Source: Purpureocillium takamizusanense
Taxonomy: Eukaryota > Ascomycota > Sordariomycetes > Hypocreales > Ophiocordycipitaceae
Assembly: GCF_022605165.1 (NCBI RefSeq)
Contig: NC_063079.1
Span: forward strand, 754,001 to 818,000
Length of the DNA: 64,000 nucleotides
Direction of reading: 5' to 3'
Below the pieces are notes generated by a model. It saw nothing but the letters and a program-made list of their open reading frames with translations. It did not search any database and had not been told where the DNA came from. The translations under genes and the position numbers were made by a program. Shown here in pieces: positions 1 to 9,714 of this stretch (position 1 is the first letter of the stretch; the number at the start of each line of letters is the position of its first letter).

Positions 1-1771
1 GGACAGAACCACCAGGTACAACAAGGGCAGGACAGTTACGGAGGAGAAGCTGCGAGCCAGCGCAAAGATATGCACGACGAGACTATCAGAGTCTCCAGTC
101 AATTCCAGGTTTGGCAGCAGGCACGGGGCAAGGCCGATCCGGTCCTCTAAGCGACATACCGCCGTCGCCGCCTCCGCCAGCCACCCGCCCGCCGGGCCTG
201 CAATCACACGCCGACAGCAGTAGTACAACCAGGTAGTAGTAGTAAGTTAGTACGTAGTTCAGCTGGCTGGAATCAACGTCGACAAAGATCCTGGGTCCGC
301 GTCCGCGCCGCCTGTGCTGCTGCTGCGGCCCCAGTGCTGCTGCACGCACGCGATCACGATGGGGTCCACCCGCCCGCATGGGTACTGCCGAGGTTTCGTT
401 TGGGGAAACAAGGCAAACAGGGCAGTACAGTACAGGACAGGACAGGACAGGCGGGGTTGGGTTGGGTGTCGTCGTCTTGCGTGTGGTCTGCTGGGCTGGC
501 TGGCTCCATCCACTCCGCACTCCATCATGACTCCTTCCTTATGATGGAAGTCCCTCGCACTAAACCTGTACAAGCGGCAAAGGACCAGAGAGCCCCCCTG
601 CCCTCCCCCCCTCCTTCCCCCGTGGCGTCAAACGGCAAGGGTCCGTGAAAGTCCAAGCACATGGCAGCCACCTGGCGGGCGAGGGAGGCTGACTCGAAAG
701 ACACGGGAACACCTGACGCTGAAGATATGAGGCGTCGGCCGGGCCGCGTCTGGTGCGGGTCTGCTAATCGAGTCGAGCACGAGGAGGCGGTGGGGGGGGG
801 GGGGCGCACGGCGATGACATTGTCTACGAAATGTTTGGCTTCAATGGACCTCTCCTGTTGTCATCGGCGTCTTTCCGGCTGGCATGTCACCGGGACGGGC
901 CCCGTCTGTGAGCCGTTTGCCTTTGGGGGGGGGGGAGGGGGGGCCAGCCTGCGGACGGACGGTCTTCTGGTAGTGGTAGCAGTAGTGGTAGTAGTAGTAG
1001 AGGAAGAGGAGAAAGTGGGTTCAAACTTCACACTCGCATAGTTGGTGGCTCTCTCTCTCTCTCTCTCTCCACTGCAATGCAAGTCCATCTGCTTGTCTCT
1101 CCTGCGCCATGGAACCAAGAGCAAAGCAAGAAAGCCAACGACCCAACTCCATCCAGCCCGTGAAAGGGGCTGCGTCACTCACTCAGAGGCACGGCACGTA
1201 ACCCTCCTCCCTCCCAACCATGATAATACCCGCACCCAACACCGCGAATCCGTCCACCATCCCACACTCATTCGGGCAGCTACTGAATCCGGTCCCCAAT
1301 GCCGGCGCATGTGTCGCGCGGCACTGCCGATCTTTTCGGCACCCTCACATCCGCGGTGGCTTGCGCTAAAGACCGAGCCCGCCGCCCCAGCACACATCGA
1401 GGCATAGGACAACCTTCCATCGACCGACCACACGGCGCACGTCCAGTCGAGGACCCGCCCCGGTCCTTGAAAGCCACCTCCACACGTGAAAGATAAACTG
1501 CAACCCTATTGATGATGAGTACTGTGCAATGGGCCACTGGGCATACGGTACGTGCCCATGGGGGAGGGGGCCCCCAGGAAGAAGGGGCGCAGCGGTCCGT
1601 CGGTAGCTGGACGGAAATGAGGACTATCCAGCGTCCACATGCCTTTTGACGACGCATCATCACAAAACCTCTTCGGCGCCCTACCAACTGTTGGGAAGGC
1701 GGCGGAAGTTGCATCTTTTTACCCCCTCCTTTCCCCGCCCGTGAACCCGTCAAGGTCTCACCCCCGGCATC
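1..1771. other. Upstream intergenic region, no supported gene
   Basis: No reading frame here resembles a known family or has convincing splice structure. Both strands carry only short overlapping frames, as expected of GC-rich noncoding DNA. Visible structure is low-complexity: a CT dinucleotide run at about 1049-1069, several G or C homopolymers (for example near 790-803 and 925-945) and GTA/GTG-rich tracts at 970-1000. The last few hundred bases are presumably the promoter and leader of the acyltransferase starting at 1772. Confidence 0.5.
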
Positions 1772-3268
1772 ATGGACGACAACTTCCGCCAGGACGCCAA
1801 GTCGGCCGCCGCCTTCATCCCGGTCGAACTCGACCAGGAGCTCGGGCAGCCCTGGAAACCCGCCGGGGCGCCGTCGGCACGTCTGCAACGAAACCGCCTC
1901 ATCAGCCTGGCGAGGTCGTGGGTATGGCCGCAGGCGAGACGGAGAGCGCCCTGTGTTCGGCCCACCGCGTACCTGGACGGCTTGCGAGGCTTTGCCGCCC
2001 TCATCGTCTACTTCCACCACCACGAGCTCTGGGTTCACGACAGGCTCCAACAAAACGCCATTCTCGAAAACGCCTTTGGCTATGAGGGCAAGTTCTACTT
2101 TGCAGCCTTCCCGGGCATCCGAATCTTCTTCACGGGCGGGCACTTTGCCGTGTCGACCTTCTTCGTCCTGTCCGGCTACGTTCTCTCCATCAAGCCGCTG
2201 CAGCTGATCGAGGGCGGCGACATGGTCGCGTTGGGGGACCACCTCGCCTCCGCCTTCTTCCGCCGCTGGCTGCGACTATTCCTCCCCCTCATGATTGTCA
2301 TGTTCTTATACGCAACCTCCTGGCACGTCTTTGGACCCCCGACCGACGGTGTCACCCCGCAAGCCACCTGGCGAGCCGAGATGTGGACTCTATACGCCGA
2401 GTTCAAGAACTTTTCCTTCTTCTTCCGAGACGGTGGGATTCCGTGGCTTTCATATAGCTTTCATCTATGGTCCATCCCGGTCGAGATGAAGGGCTCGATG
2501 GTTGTATATGCGTCCGCGCTGGCCCTGTCGCGGAGCACCGTGTCGGCCCGCCTCTGGTGCCAGCTGGCACTGATCGGATACTTCCTCTACATCGCGGACG
2601 GGTGGTATTGTGCCATGTTTATGGCGGGAATGCTGCTGAGCAATCTGGACCACCTGGCGAAAACGGACCGGCTGCCTCGACTTTTGGCCAAGCTTCGACC
2701 CTATAAAACATTCATTTTCTATCACCTCTTCGCCATCAGCCTTTATCTCGGCGGCATTCCGTGCCAAAACCGCGAGGTAGAGCAGCTAGCCCGCAACCGC
2801 GGCTGGCACTATCTCTCCTATCTAAAGCCCCAAGCCGTCTTCGACTATAAGTGGTTCTATCTGTTCTGGGCGGCCATCTTCCTCGTGTCATCGGTGGCCC
2901 ATATCCGCTGTCTTAGGCGATTCTTCGAGACGCGCTTCTGTCAATACCTTGGTCGGGTTTGCTATGCCCTATATCTCGTCCACGGCCCGGTGCTATGGAC
3001 CGTGGGAGATAGGCTCTATCAGTCAATCGGCCTGACCGCGCACGGCCAGGACTTTGCTCTGCCCTGGGCAAACAAGGTTGCGCTCCCCCAAGCCGGGCCC
3101 CTCGGGCTCGAAGCGTCTCTGCTCATGGCGCAGGTCCTGCTGCTTCCACTGACCTTCTGCCTCGCGGACCTTGCCACCCGGGCATTTGACACACCGAGCG
3201 TGCAGTTTGCGCAGTGGCTTTACCGGAGGACGCTTGCGGGCGAATGCGGAAAGAGGAGCAAGTCGTGA
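1772..3268 (+). CDS. Acyltransferase-3 family integral membrane protein
   Basis: A single-exon 498-residue protein. The hallmark of the acyltransferase-3 (OafA/NodX-type) family is near the N-terminus: YLDGLRGFAALIVYFHHH at residues 67-84, giving the family's conserved Arg (R72) and a downstream His cluster (82-84). About ten hydrophobic segments follow, including FAVSTFFVLSGYVLS, FLPLMIVMFLYATSW, FIFYHLFAISLYLGG and FYLFWAAIFLVSSVA. A second family-like block, YLGRVCYALYLVHGPVLW, lies in the C-terminal third. Members move acyl groups from acyl-CoA to carbohydrates, lipids or secondary metabolites at a membrane; the substrate cannot be read here. The ATG at 1772 opens the frame, and the roughly 66-residue charged N-terminal tail is plausible for fungal members. 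No biosynthetic gene lies beside it. Family assignment is firm, substrate unknown. Confidence 0.88.
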   Translation: MDDNFRQDAKSAAAFIPVELDQELGQPWKPAGAPSARLQRNRLISLARSWVWPQARRRAPCVRPTAYLDGLRGFAALIVYFHHHELWVHDRLQQNAILENAFGYEGKFYFAAFPGIRIFFTGGHFAVSTFFVLSGYVLSIKPLQLIEGGDMVALGDHLASAFFRRWLRLFLPLMIVMFLYATSWHVFGPPTDGVTPQATWRAEMWTLYAEFKNFSFFFRDGGIPWLSYSFHLWSIPVEMKGSMVVYASALALSRSTVSARLWCQLALIGYFLYIADGWYCAMFMAGMLLSNLDHLAKTDRLPRLLAKLRPYKTFIFYHLFAISLYLGGIPCQNREVEQLARNRGWHYLSYLKPQAVFDYKWFYLFWAAIFLVSSVAHIRCLRRFFETRFCQYLGRVCYALYLVHGPVLWTVGDRLYQSIGLTAHGQDFALPWANKVALPQAGPLGLEASLLMAQVLLLPLTFCLADLATRAFDTPSVQFAQWLYRRTLAGECGKRSKS

Positions 3269-3689
3269 TTACCATCGTGCTATAGATACATTTGCGTTTT
3301 TCTGGTGTCCGGGTGCAAGAGACGTTCTCTTTAAGGCAGTCGAATATAAAAGTCTCGTGGGAATATAGTGCGACTACTCTCCGTTCAGCCTGCATGCATA
3401 CGATAGGTCGATTCTTGGGCTACAGCATCGCCAGTCTCACGGCAATGTGCTTGGCCGGGCCGCTGCATGCTAAACCTCACCTTACCCAGCATTCCCATGG
3501 GCAGTCTAGTAGGCGGTCCGAGACTGGCGCTGCAGACAGAACCCCCCCCCCCCCTTCCCCTCCCAAATCTATCCTCTGGCAGTCAGAGCCTCCATGCAGT
3601 GGAAATCTTGAAACCATGTACGCGTCCTCACTCTTGTAGCTCCCAGAGGCATGGTGGAGAACCACATGCATGATAGACTCGAGACTGAC

Positions 3690-4060
3690 AGTCCCGAGGG
3701 CACATTAGCAAATGAATTACTTCGCTGTCCCGGTGGCATGATAATTACCTAACACTAAAGTTATTATAAATTCAATTCTGATCGGGTTCTCATACGAGAC
3801 CAGCTAGCTGGCTTTTTATTCTATATATATAATACTCAGTATACAATAACATAGTAATAACGATAGATAGTCTATTTATAAATTAATGAACTAGATCTTA
3901 TAATAATACTTATTATAAAGTAGAGATATCCTCTTAAGTATATTTTATACAATTCAATATTAGATTGAAGATTCTACATTTTTCTTACCTAATATATTAG
4001 AATATAATTATTATACGTAAAGTTATATTGCTCGCCTTCCGCGAGTATAAAGAGCCAAGC
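3690..4060. repeat. A+T-rich, RIP-like patch
   Basis: Base composition drops abruptly from GC-rich to strongly A+T-rich, with dense TA, ATA and TTATA motifs and no long frame. This is what established RIP biology predicts for an old repeat copy (C-to-T change at CpA producing TpA). No terminal repeats or coding remnants are recognisable, so the element type is unknown. The patch runs directly into the promoter of the small secreted-protein gene beginning at 4185. Confidence 0.6.
4046..4051 (+). promoter_or_regulatory. TATA box, candidate for the gene at 4185
   Basis: TATAAA lies about 140 bases upstream of the proposed ATG, inside the sequence GAGTATAAAGAGCC at the edge of the A+T-rich patch. 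Distance and context suit a core promoter. A chance match is possible because the neighbourhood is A+T-rich. Confidence 0.4.
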
Positions 4061-4184
4061 CGACCTACTCAAGTTTTACCCATTCACTTCAAAGGCTCCG
4101 GTTCATTCTGCTACGATTATCCGTTCTTGTGCCTTCTATTGATCTCGAGGTTCTTCTATCTTACTCCTATCTCATACCCTTGAT

Positions 4185-4806
4185 ATGGCGCGGACGGCCC
4201 TGCTCCTGCTCCTGCTCTTACCGACTAGTCAATCACGCAACCCTTCCATTTACGGGCCGATTCCTCAATTTCAAACACAGGAGGAGGCAAACGTCTTTAT
4301 GGAAGAAGAGAACAGCAAACTTCAGGGAGTCAAGGTACGAACTACGTATTTCCATTATAGCTTCAATTATCCTGATTTCCAAGTAATGCATTAAACAATT
4401 TTGAAGTTATAGAACGCTAACTTATCGATCAAATCATTGCTAAAACGAAAGTGTGACATGAAAAAAAGACATGCGTGTGGTTTCACTGGAACAACAATTT
4501 AAGGCATAAGAGGCCTCCTTATAGGGTACGAAGGACGTACTCGAGAGAGATTGTACCATGGGACAGGTAAGTGATATTTCTACACAAAGTATACCATTGC
4601 ACTTGGCTAATATAATATCTTGACTACGGCTTATAGTGCACTGAGGCGGGCGGCTGCGAACACTATAAGGACGTTCCGAATGATTCGAAATGGCAGGTAC
4701 GCTGCTGGTAGTAGGAGATGACCGATCAAGTGTAATTGATTACTATATGCTTAAGGGCTTATAGAGGGTACCAGTCATGTTGTATTTATACAGTGACCAG
4801 GCATGA
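4185..4806 (+). CDS. Candidate small secreted protein (effector-like), four exons
   Basis: Proposed exons are 4185-4334, 4525-4566, 4637-4696 and 4765-4806, all joined in phase 0, giving about 97 residues. The protein starts with a clear secretion signal (MARTALLLLLLLPTSQS), then an acidic, Gln-rich segment. Short exons contribute DCTMGQ|CTEAGGCEH, a small cysteine cluster with the first exon boundary inside it. Introns 2 and 3 are well formed (GTAAGT...TTATAG; GTACGC...TTATAG). Intron 1 (190 nt, GTACGA...TTATAG) is the weak point: another acceptor at 4411-4412 would add a different middle exon. No homologous family is recognised. The last exon overlaps the decayed end of an antisense NmrA-like relic. 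It could be a young effector-type gene or a decaying one. Confidence 0.45.
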
Positions 4807-5070
4807 TGGTGTCAACAATTTGCTTGCTGAGAGCTTCTGCCATCGATTCCGGTGACCCGCTGTCTACAATCAGGACTGAAACCCCCTCTAGTTTCGTGAA
4901 TTTTTCAGTTTCCAGAATATCTTGTAAGCATTTCGTGCTTCTTGAGAGCTACCAAAAACCCCTGCCTTTCTGAATAGCACAATGACTCTGCGTTTCTTTG
5001 TTGCGGCTATTGCGTCCGCAATGGCGGAGCCAATACTTCTAGTGCCACCTGCAACTGCGGCTCTGACCAT
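4800..5070 (-). pseudogene. NmrA-like / isoflavone-reductase-type NAD(P)-binding relic
   Basis: Reading down from 5070, the first frame begins MVRAAVAGGTRSIGSAIADA and continues with VIVLFRKAG, the start of an NmrA-like Rossmann fold. The dinucleotide-binding glycine motif is changed from the usual GGTGxxG to GGTRSIG. After about 60 codons this frame stops. A shifted frame then gives EGVSVLIVDSGSPESMAEAL and IVDTIMP, matching the next beta strand and the following part of the same fold (typically DY.SPESLA.AL..VDTV). Everything beyond about residue 100 of a roughly 300-residue family is missing. It is therefore a frameshifted, truncated relic. Intact members act as redox sensors or as NADPH-dependent reductases. 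Confidence 0.62.
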
Positions 5071-6592
5071 GATTGTTGCGTATCGCCAATTATTCTGTTC
5101 TTTTCAGGATGCTTATGGCGTTTGTGCAAGTTTTTTTTAAGCTCCTATTAAGCGTCACGAATTCGGGGGATTGGGGCGTTTCTTGTGAGCTTTGCACTTT
5201 AATGTTTACATGCATCTCGCATATGCAGGTGAACAAAAAACAGGCTCCGGAGTTCCGAGCATATATGTAGTCTGCCGACACTAATGGCGATGTCGGTGTC
5301 TCTGGTCTCCGATCTTCGATGGATTTTTGTTATCAAAAGTCCACAGCTCTATCAAGTCACGGACTCTATGGTTGCCATTCAGAAGTGAGTGTGCACGTTT
5401 GCGGGGTGGCCATCTCGGACAAACACAAGATGCGAGTGTTGACCAGCCTACACGCCATGCTCTCGGGCTGAATCATAACCCACAAAATAACCCTTTACGT
5501 TGGTTCATCCACCGTTGCTTGTTTACAAATATGCCCAGAGTGAGTCACCCCGACGAATGCTGCAGTTGTTCCGACAGTTGAAGAGCGCGGGTCGCAGCCC
5601 AACGACCGGAAGAAGCATTTGCAGAGACTTGTCACAGAAAACACAAGCAGAACGGGCGTGACATCACGTCTGCAGTAAAAGTGCTATTGCGAGGATTTCG
5701 GGCAGCACATGATCACTGACCCACCTGCAAGAAAACTGTGCACAATTGTGTTATTCTTTGCCTCATCTACGGCTGTGGTTAGACAACCCTATGGCCCCGA
5801 TGTGTGGATGGCGAGGTCACAGGGCCAGAATCACGAGTGAGCGAGATAGTTGAGAGCAAGCGTTGAAGTCTTGACCTTGGCGACATGCCAGGGGTCTCGT
5901 GCATTAGTCTCTGCATTCAGTAGTTACCTAAGAGCTTGCTTTGAAGCCGTGAGGGACTGTGATCAGCAAACTTGATTCATACTGCCAGATCAGGCCCGAG
6001 TGCATGTTCAGACAGCGCTCTCCGCCTCTACTGTTGGTTCGAGCGCGTCGCAAACGTGGTGATTCTAGAGCCGTAGCTTTTTCCAAAGCGTCGAACCGCA
6101 TCCAGTGCCTTTCAAGATTGACGAATTCAACAGAGAGTGCGCTCATTCAACAGGCCCCCTATGCGTCAAGAGTCATGTCGGCCAGGTGTGAGTGTCGTCT
6201 CGCCCAATATTTGGGAAGCTCGTATGTATACTGGCCTCACTGTTGATGCCACACCAGAAACCCCGTTCAACGTCTCGCACGCACAGACTGCATCGTCTAT
6301 TTCCGCCCAAGAGGTCAGGTTTGCGTCTGGGCCAAGCGTTCAGTCAACTTGGAACACCGGATACAGGTACCGCACATCTAACGCTCCGTGCATGAGCTCA
6401 TGACCACGGTGGTCATACGAACAAACGAATTCTTCAATGTCATTATTATGTTATGTGACCCTTTCTGAGGCATTTGATACTAGACGAAACATCAATTGAT
6501 ATGTGTATGCCAGGGCGCTCCCGTCACTACATAGAGCGCGTGTACAATCTGGCTTTGCGCACCATCACCCGCTTCAATCGCTCAATCCAATC
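5071..6592. other. Intergenic region, no supported gene
   Basis: Only short, unconvincing frames are present on either strand. Base composition is more balanced than in the GC-rich core part of the window. The last hundred bases serve as the upstream region of the cysteine-rich secreted protein gene at 6593. I see no repeat structure or RNA gene. Confidence 0.45.
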
Positions 6593-7053
6593 ATGACGTC
6601 CCAACGACTTATCAGTTACTTCATTGTCTCGTGCTACGCGATTGTAGGCACTGCGGCCATGGATGTCGCGCCGGGAACAAGGATGAAGGGCGTAAGTTTG
6701 GCTCAAAGGCCCAAAAGAACCATGCAATGTTTTTAACACTCTGGTCTCCTTATAGACATGCGAGCTTCCGCAGTTCAAGCATTTGAGCGGAACCTGCAAG
6801 ATATGGGGCCCCTGGGCCAACAGCGAGTACATCCATTTGCCATGCGATCTGCACAAACCTGTCAGTAACCAAACCAAGCAGCGGCTCCCCAGTTCGTAAT
6901 AGGCAAGGAAATACACTGCCGGTTCTAATTCTTTCACCGGACTAGTGCACCGAAAAGGACATGCCCTGCTATTGGGAAAAGGGCACGATCGATGTCGATT
7001 GCGGGGGTAAGATAGATGATAACTGCGCATCGGATGACGAGGAAACGGAATGA
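6593..7053 (+). CDS. Small cysteine-rich secreted protein (effector-like)
   Basis: Three exons are proposed: 6593-6691, 6756-6860 and 6946-7053. Both junctions are phase 0, and the introns are GTAAGT...TTATAG (64 nt) and GTCAGT...ACTAG (85 nt). The 103-residue product begins with a hydrophobic signal (MTSQRLISYFIVSCYAIVGT). The mature part has seven cysteines, in contexts TCELP, GTCKIW, LPCDLH, KPCTEKDMPC, DVDC and DNCAS, and an acidic tail ending DDEETE. Small size, a secretion signal and many cysteines fit fungal effector-like proteins, but no named family is recognised. If intron 2 were retained, the frame would read on from PCDLHKP to a stop at 6898-6900. Like the gene at 4185 it is built from short phase-0 exons with TTATAG acceptors, which hints at a common origin but does not prove it. 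Confidence 0.58.
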
Positions 7054-8784
7054 GAATAGGAGTCCTCTTTGACATAAGAAGCGGCTTCATATGACATGCA
7101 AGGGTATGAGGACTCGAACGAAGCGGAGTGATCAGGGCATTCTCGTCGTTGGGAGCTAGCGGTGGCCGATTCACACTCATCACCTATCGTTTTAAGTCAT
7201 TCAATAGCAGTCATCGAACGAGCTCAACATGACCTTTGTTCTTGTAACCAATTACCATCCCGTCGTGTCATGACTTCATTATGCGAAACGAAGTCTGGTG
7301 ACGGCATGCTGCCGCCCACTACAGTCTCAACGTAGTGTCCATGTCCTTCGGGCTTGCGACACGATGGCAGTTGAGCGCAGGGTGCAAGCTTGACACAAGG
7401 CAGATAATAAGGCGTTACAGTCTTGCATGGTTCCCATGGAATGCTCTTTAAATGAGTCACATTTCCACCCTGAGTGGAAAAGCCCTTGTTGACTCGTATA
7501 ATTGATGTCACACCGCACGGCCAGTGGGGGATTCAACCGCCGCATGATCAAGAAAATATGATTCGGGCCGGCGAACCGACCATCACATGATATGTTGTAC
7601 ACAAGCAGCATTGCTTAATCATTCTCCTAAAAAGCAGAAATAACGACAAATGTCCCTGTTGTCTTTCTTGTCGCAGCTGCCAGGGCGGCAGTGGATAGCG
7701 CGCCCGTGACACACGTCTCCGCCGGGCCCGTTCACGGCTCGCCCTGCCACAACCAGGCGCAGCTCTTCCAGGGACACCGTATGCTCCTAAACCAGCTCAC
7801 GGACTCCTTTTCAAGATTCCGGAGCCCGTCGCGGTACCGTGTGTCTCGGCGAAGGCCGGGACGCGGCGCCGACGCCGCATCCGTGCATCCAGCTTCACTC
7901 GGCCTTTGAGGGTGACGATCTAGACCCGTCACAAGATTGGTTGGATCCCTTCTCATATCAATGGATCCCGTTGGCATCTGATCTGGCTCGCTGACACATG
8001 TAGGAAGCTTGTACCTTAATGTGGTTGCGCTGCCGGATGCGACGGCCCGATCTGCTCTCAATCCCGGTCGAGATATTTGCTTGGGACGGAGGAAACCACG
8101 CCGGTGCTATCAACGCCCTCCTGTTCTGAGAGCTGCAATTGGCACATGACAGTGCGTTGTATGTGTCGTTTGACTATTGAGTCGGGGCATGCTTGGGCTT
8201 CTGACATTCGCGTCGGCAGGCATCGGTGGGAACATGTCTTGTCTAGGACTACTTCGCCTCACTACGCTGGACTACGGACAACGTTTCCACGTTCGGCGGC
8301 GGCGCCAACAAAACCGGTGCTACTCGTGCAGAGCGCGAACGCTATCAATCCCTTTGTCGTTGCATCACTTCCAAGGTAAAGGGATTGGTGGCTGCGGTGG
8401 TTCGACATGTTGGCAGTGGCCTTACCTTAATGCCGCACGCCTCAGATCAATATAGGGGAGAGTTATAACTATACGCCTGCCGCTGGATGCGTGCACCACG
8501 AAGTAAGCAGCCAGTTAGTAGTTTGTGTACAAAGTTGTCCATAGTATCGCTGATTTACCGTAGCTGAAGTCGACTTGGGTCCAGGCCCATCAGCAAACTC
8601 CAGTCCGAGCCACATACCAGAAGACGGCGGCTCTGCAAAAACAATACCACCTTTCAAGGCCATGGGTCCCTCGGTGGCAGGTTTCCTGTCAACTTTCTGA
8701 AGCACAACGTGACTGTGCTGTATAGAGTTGTCATGCAAAAGAGCCACGTATGATCGACTCCCGAGTACCAGTGATCAATGATAG
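7054..8784. other. Intergenic / relic-like region, unresolved
   Basis: No intact gene is supported. Several short frames look more protein-like than random, for example PTKPVLLVQSANAINPFVV on the plus strand near 8310-8370 and KGGIVFAEPPSSGMWLGLEF on the minus strand near 8600-8670. Each is isolated, interrupted and of unrecognised family. The stretch may hold decayed gene fragments like its neighbours. Confidence 0.35.
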
Positions 8785-8979
8785 TTGGCTCCAGTTCGTG
8801 CTGCAATACCAAATTTGCACTCAACCTCCCTGCCAAATGAGGAACAGACGGCCAGGACTCATCTCCTCTCACTTACAAGACTTAAACGGCTAACCGCCCC
8901 AGTGCTGAATGCGCTTATTCCGCCTTCCTCAACGCTTGGACCGCGTATAGCCCTTGGATTCGCGGACAAGTGCCCTCTC

Positions 8980-9290
8980 GGCGCATCCAATGACTCCATT
9001 AACGCAATCGTTACGCACATCAAATACGCTTCCAGGTTTCAGGTGCTCCGCATTCAAGATTTTGCACCGCGCATCCGCCGTGGGGGTCTCGTCTCCGCCT
9101 TTGTTTACCAGTTTGATCACGTCCTGCTCTGTCCCTGACTTTGGATCACGGGCAAACACGGCATTTTGTGGACGAGTACGAGTTTGGCGCCTCGCACGCG
9201 GCTGAGCTGCCCTTTGTGTTTGGCAACCTCGACGACATACCCGTCGGGAAAGAGTCTGTCATTCGATGGCTGCGGTATGTGAGGTTGGCC
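8980..9290 (+). pseudogene. Type B carboxylesterase/lipase C-terminal relic (frameshifted)
   Basis: One plus-strand frame reads NAIVTHI and then SAFVYQFDHVLLCP before a stop at 9136-9138. The next frame continues with HFVDEYEFGASHAAELPFVF and GNLDDIPVGKE. In intact type B carboxylesterases a strand of the form VYxYxFDH is followed by the catalytic-His segment GAxHxxELPFVFGN, so the two pieces are adjacent parts of one fold split by a frameshift. The nucleophile elbow and the N-terminal two thirds are not visible. The piece is far too short to be functional. Family identification rests mainly on the GASHAAELPFVFG block. Confidence 0.5.
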
Positions 9291-9714
9291 TTGGCCTGGT
9301 CGAAGCATGCACAGCCACGGCGGCGAACGGTGATCCGTCGACAATTGGGCGTAGACGGCCGCGGGTCGATGAAACGAGCCTTATGAAATGCTGGTCTAGA
9401 ATAAGGACATGACTACAGCCACCTTGGACTAGCAGGATATTCTCGGCGGCGTCCAAGTAGAACTGCGACCCAACCTTGGCGTGGGATGGCGCCCGGAGGG
9501 TCGGAGACTCCACAAGCAGCCTCAACAAGTCAAGCTTCAGGACGCAGAGGAGGTGGCTCAGGTAGCTCCTCTCTGTGGGAGCCGTGACGACAGGCTGGCA
9601 CGTGTACCTAAGCTCCGTGTTGACAACAGCATTCACTTCATGTTCTGTTAATGACATCACGCAGCCAACGCGGTTTACCCCAACCATCAATGTCTCTTTT
9701 TAAATAGTGGTATC

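Noticed and set aside
6527..7183. A 218-codon minus-strand frame.
   Set aside because: Antisense shadow of the cysteine-rich secreted gene, with no recognisable family.
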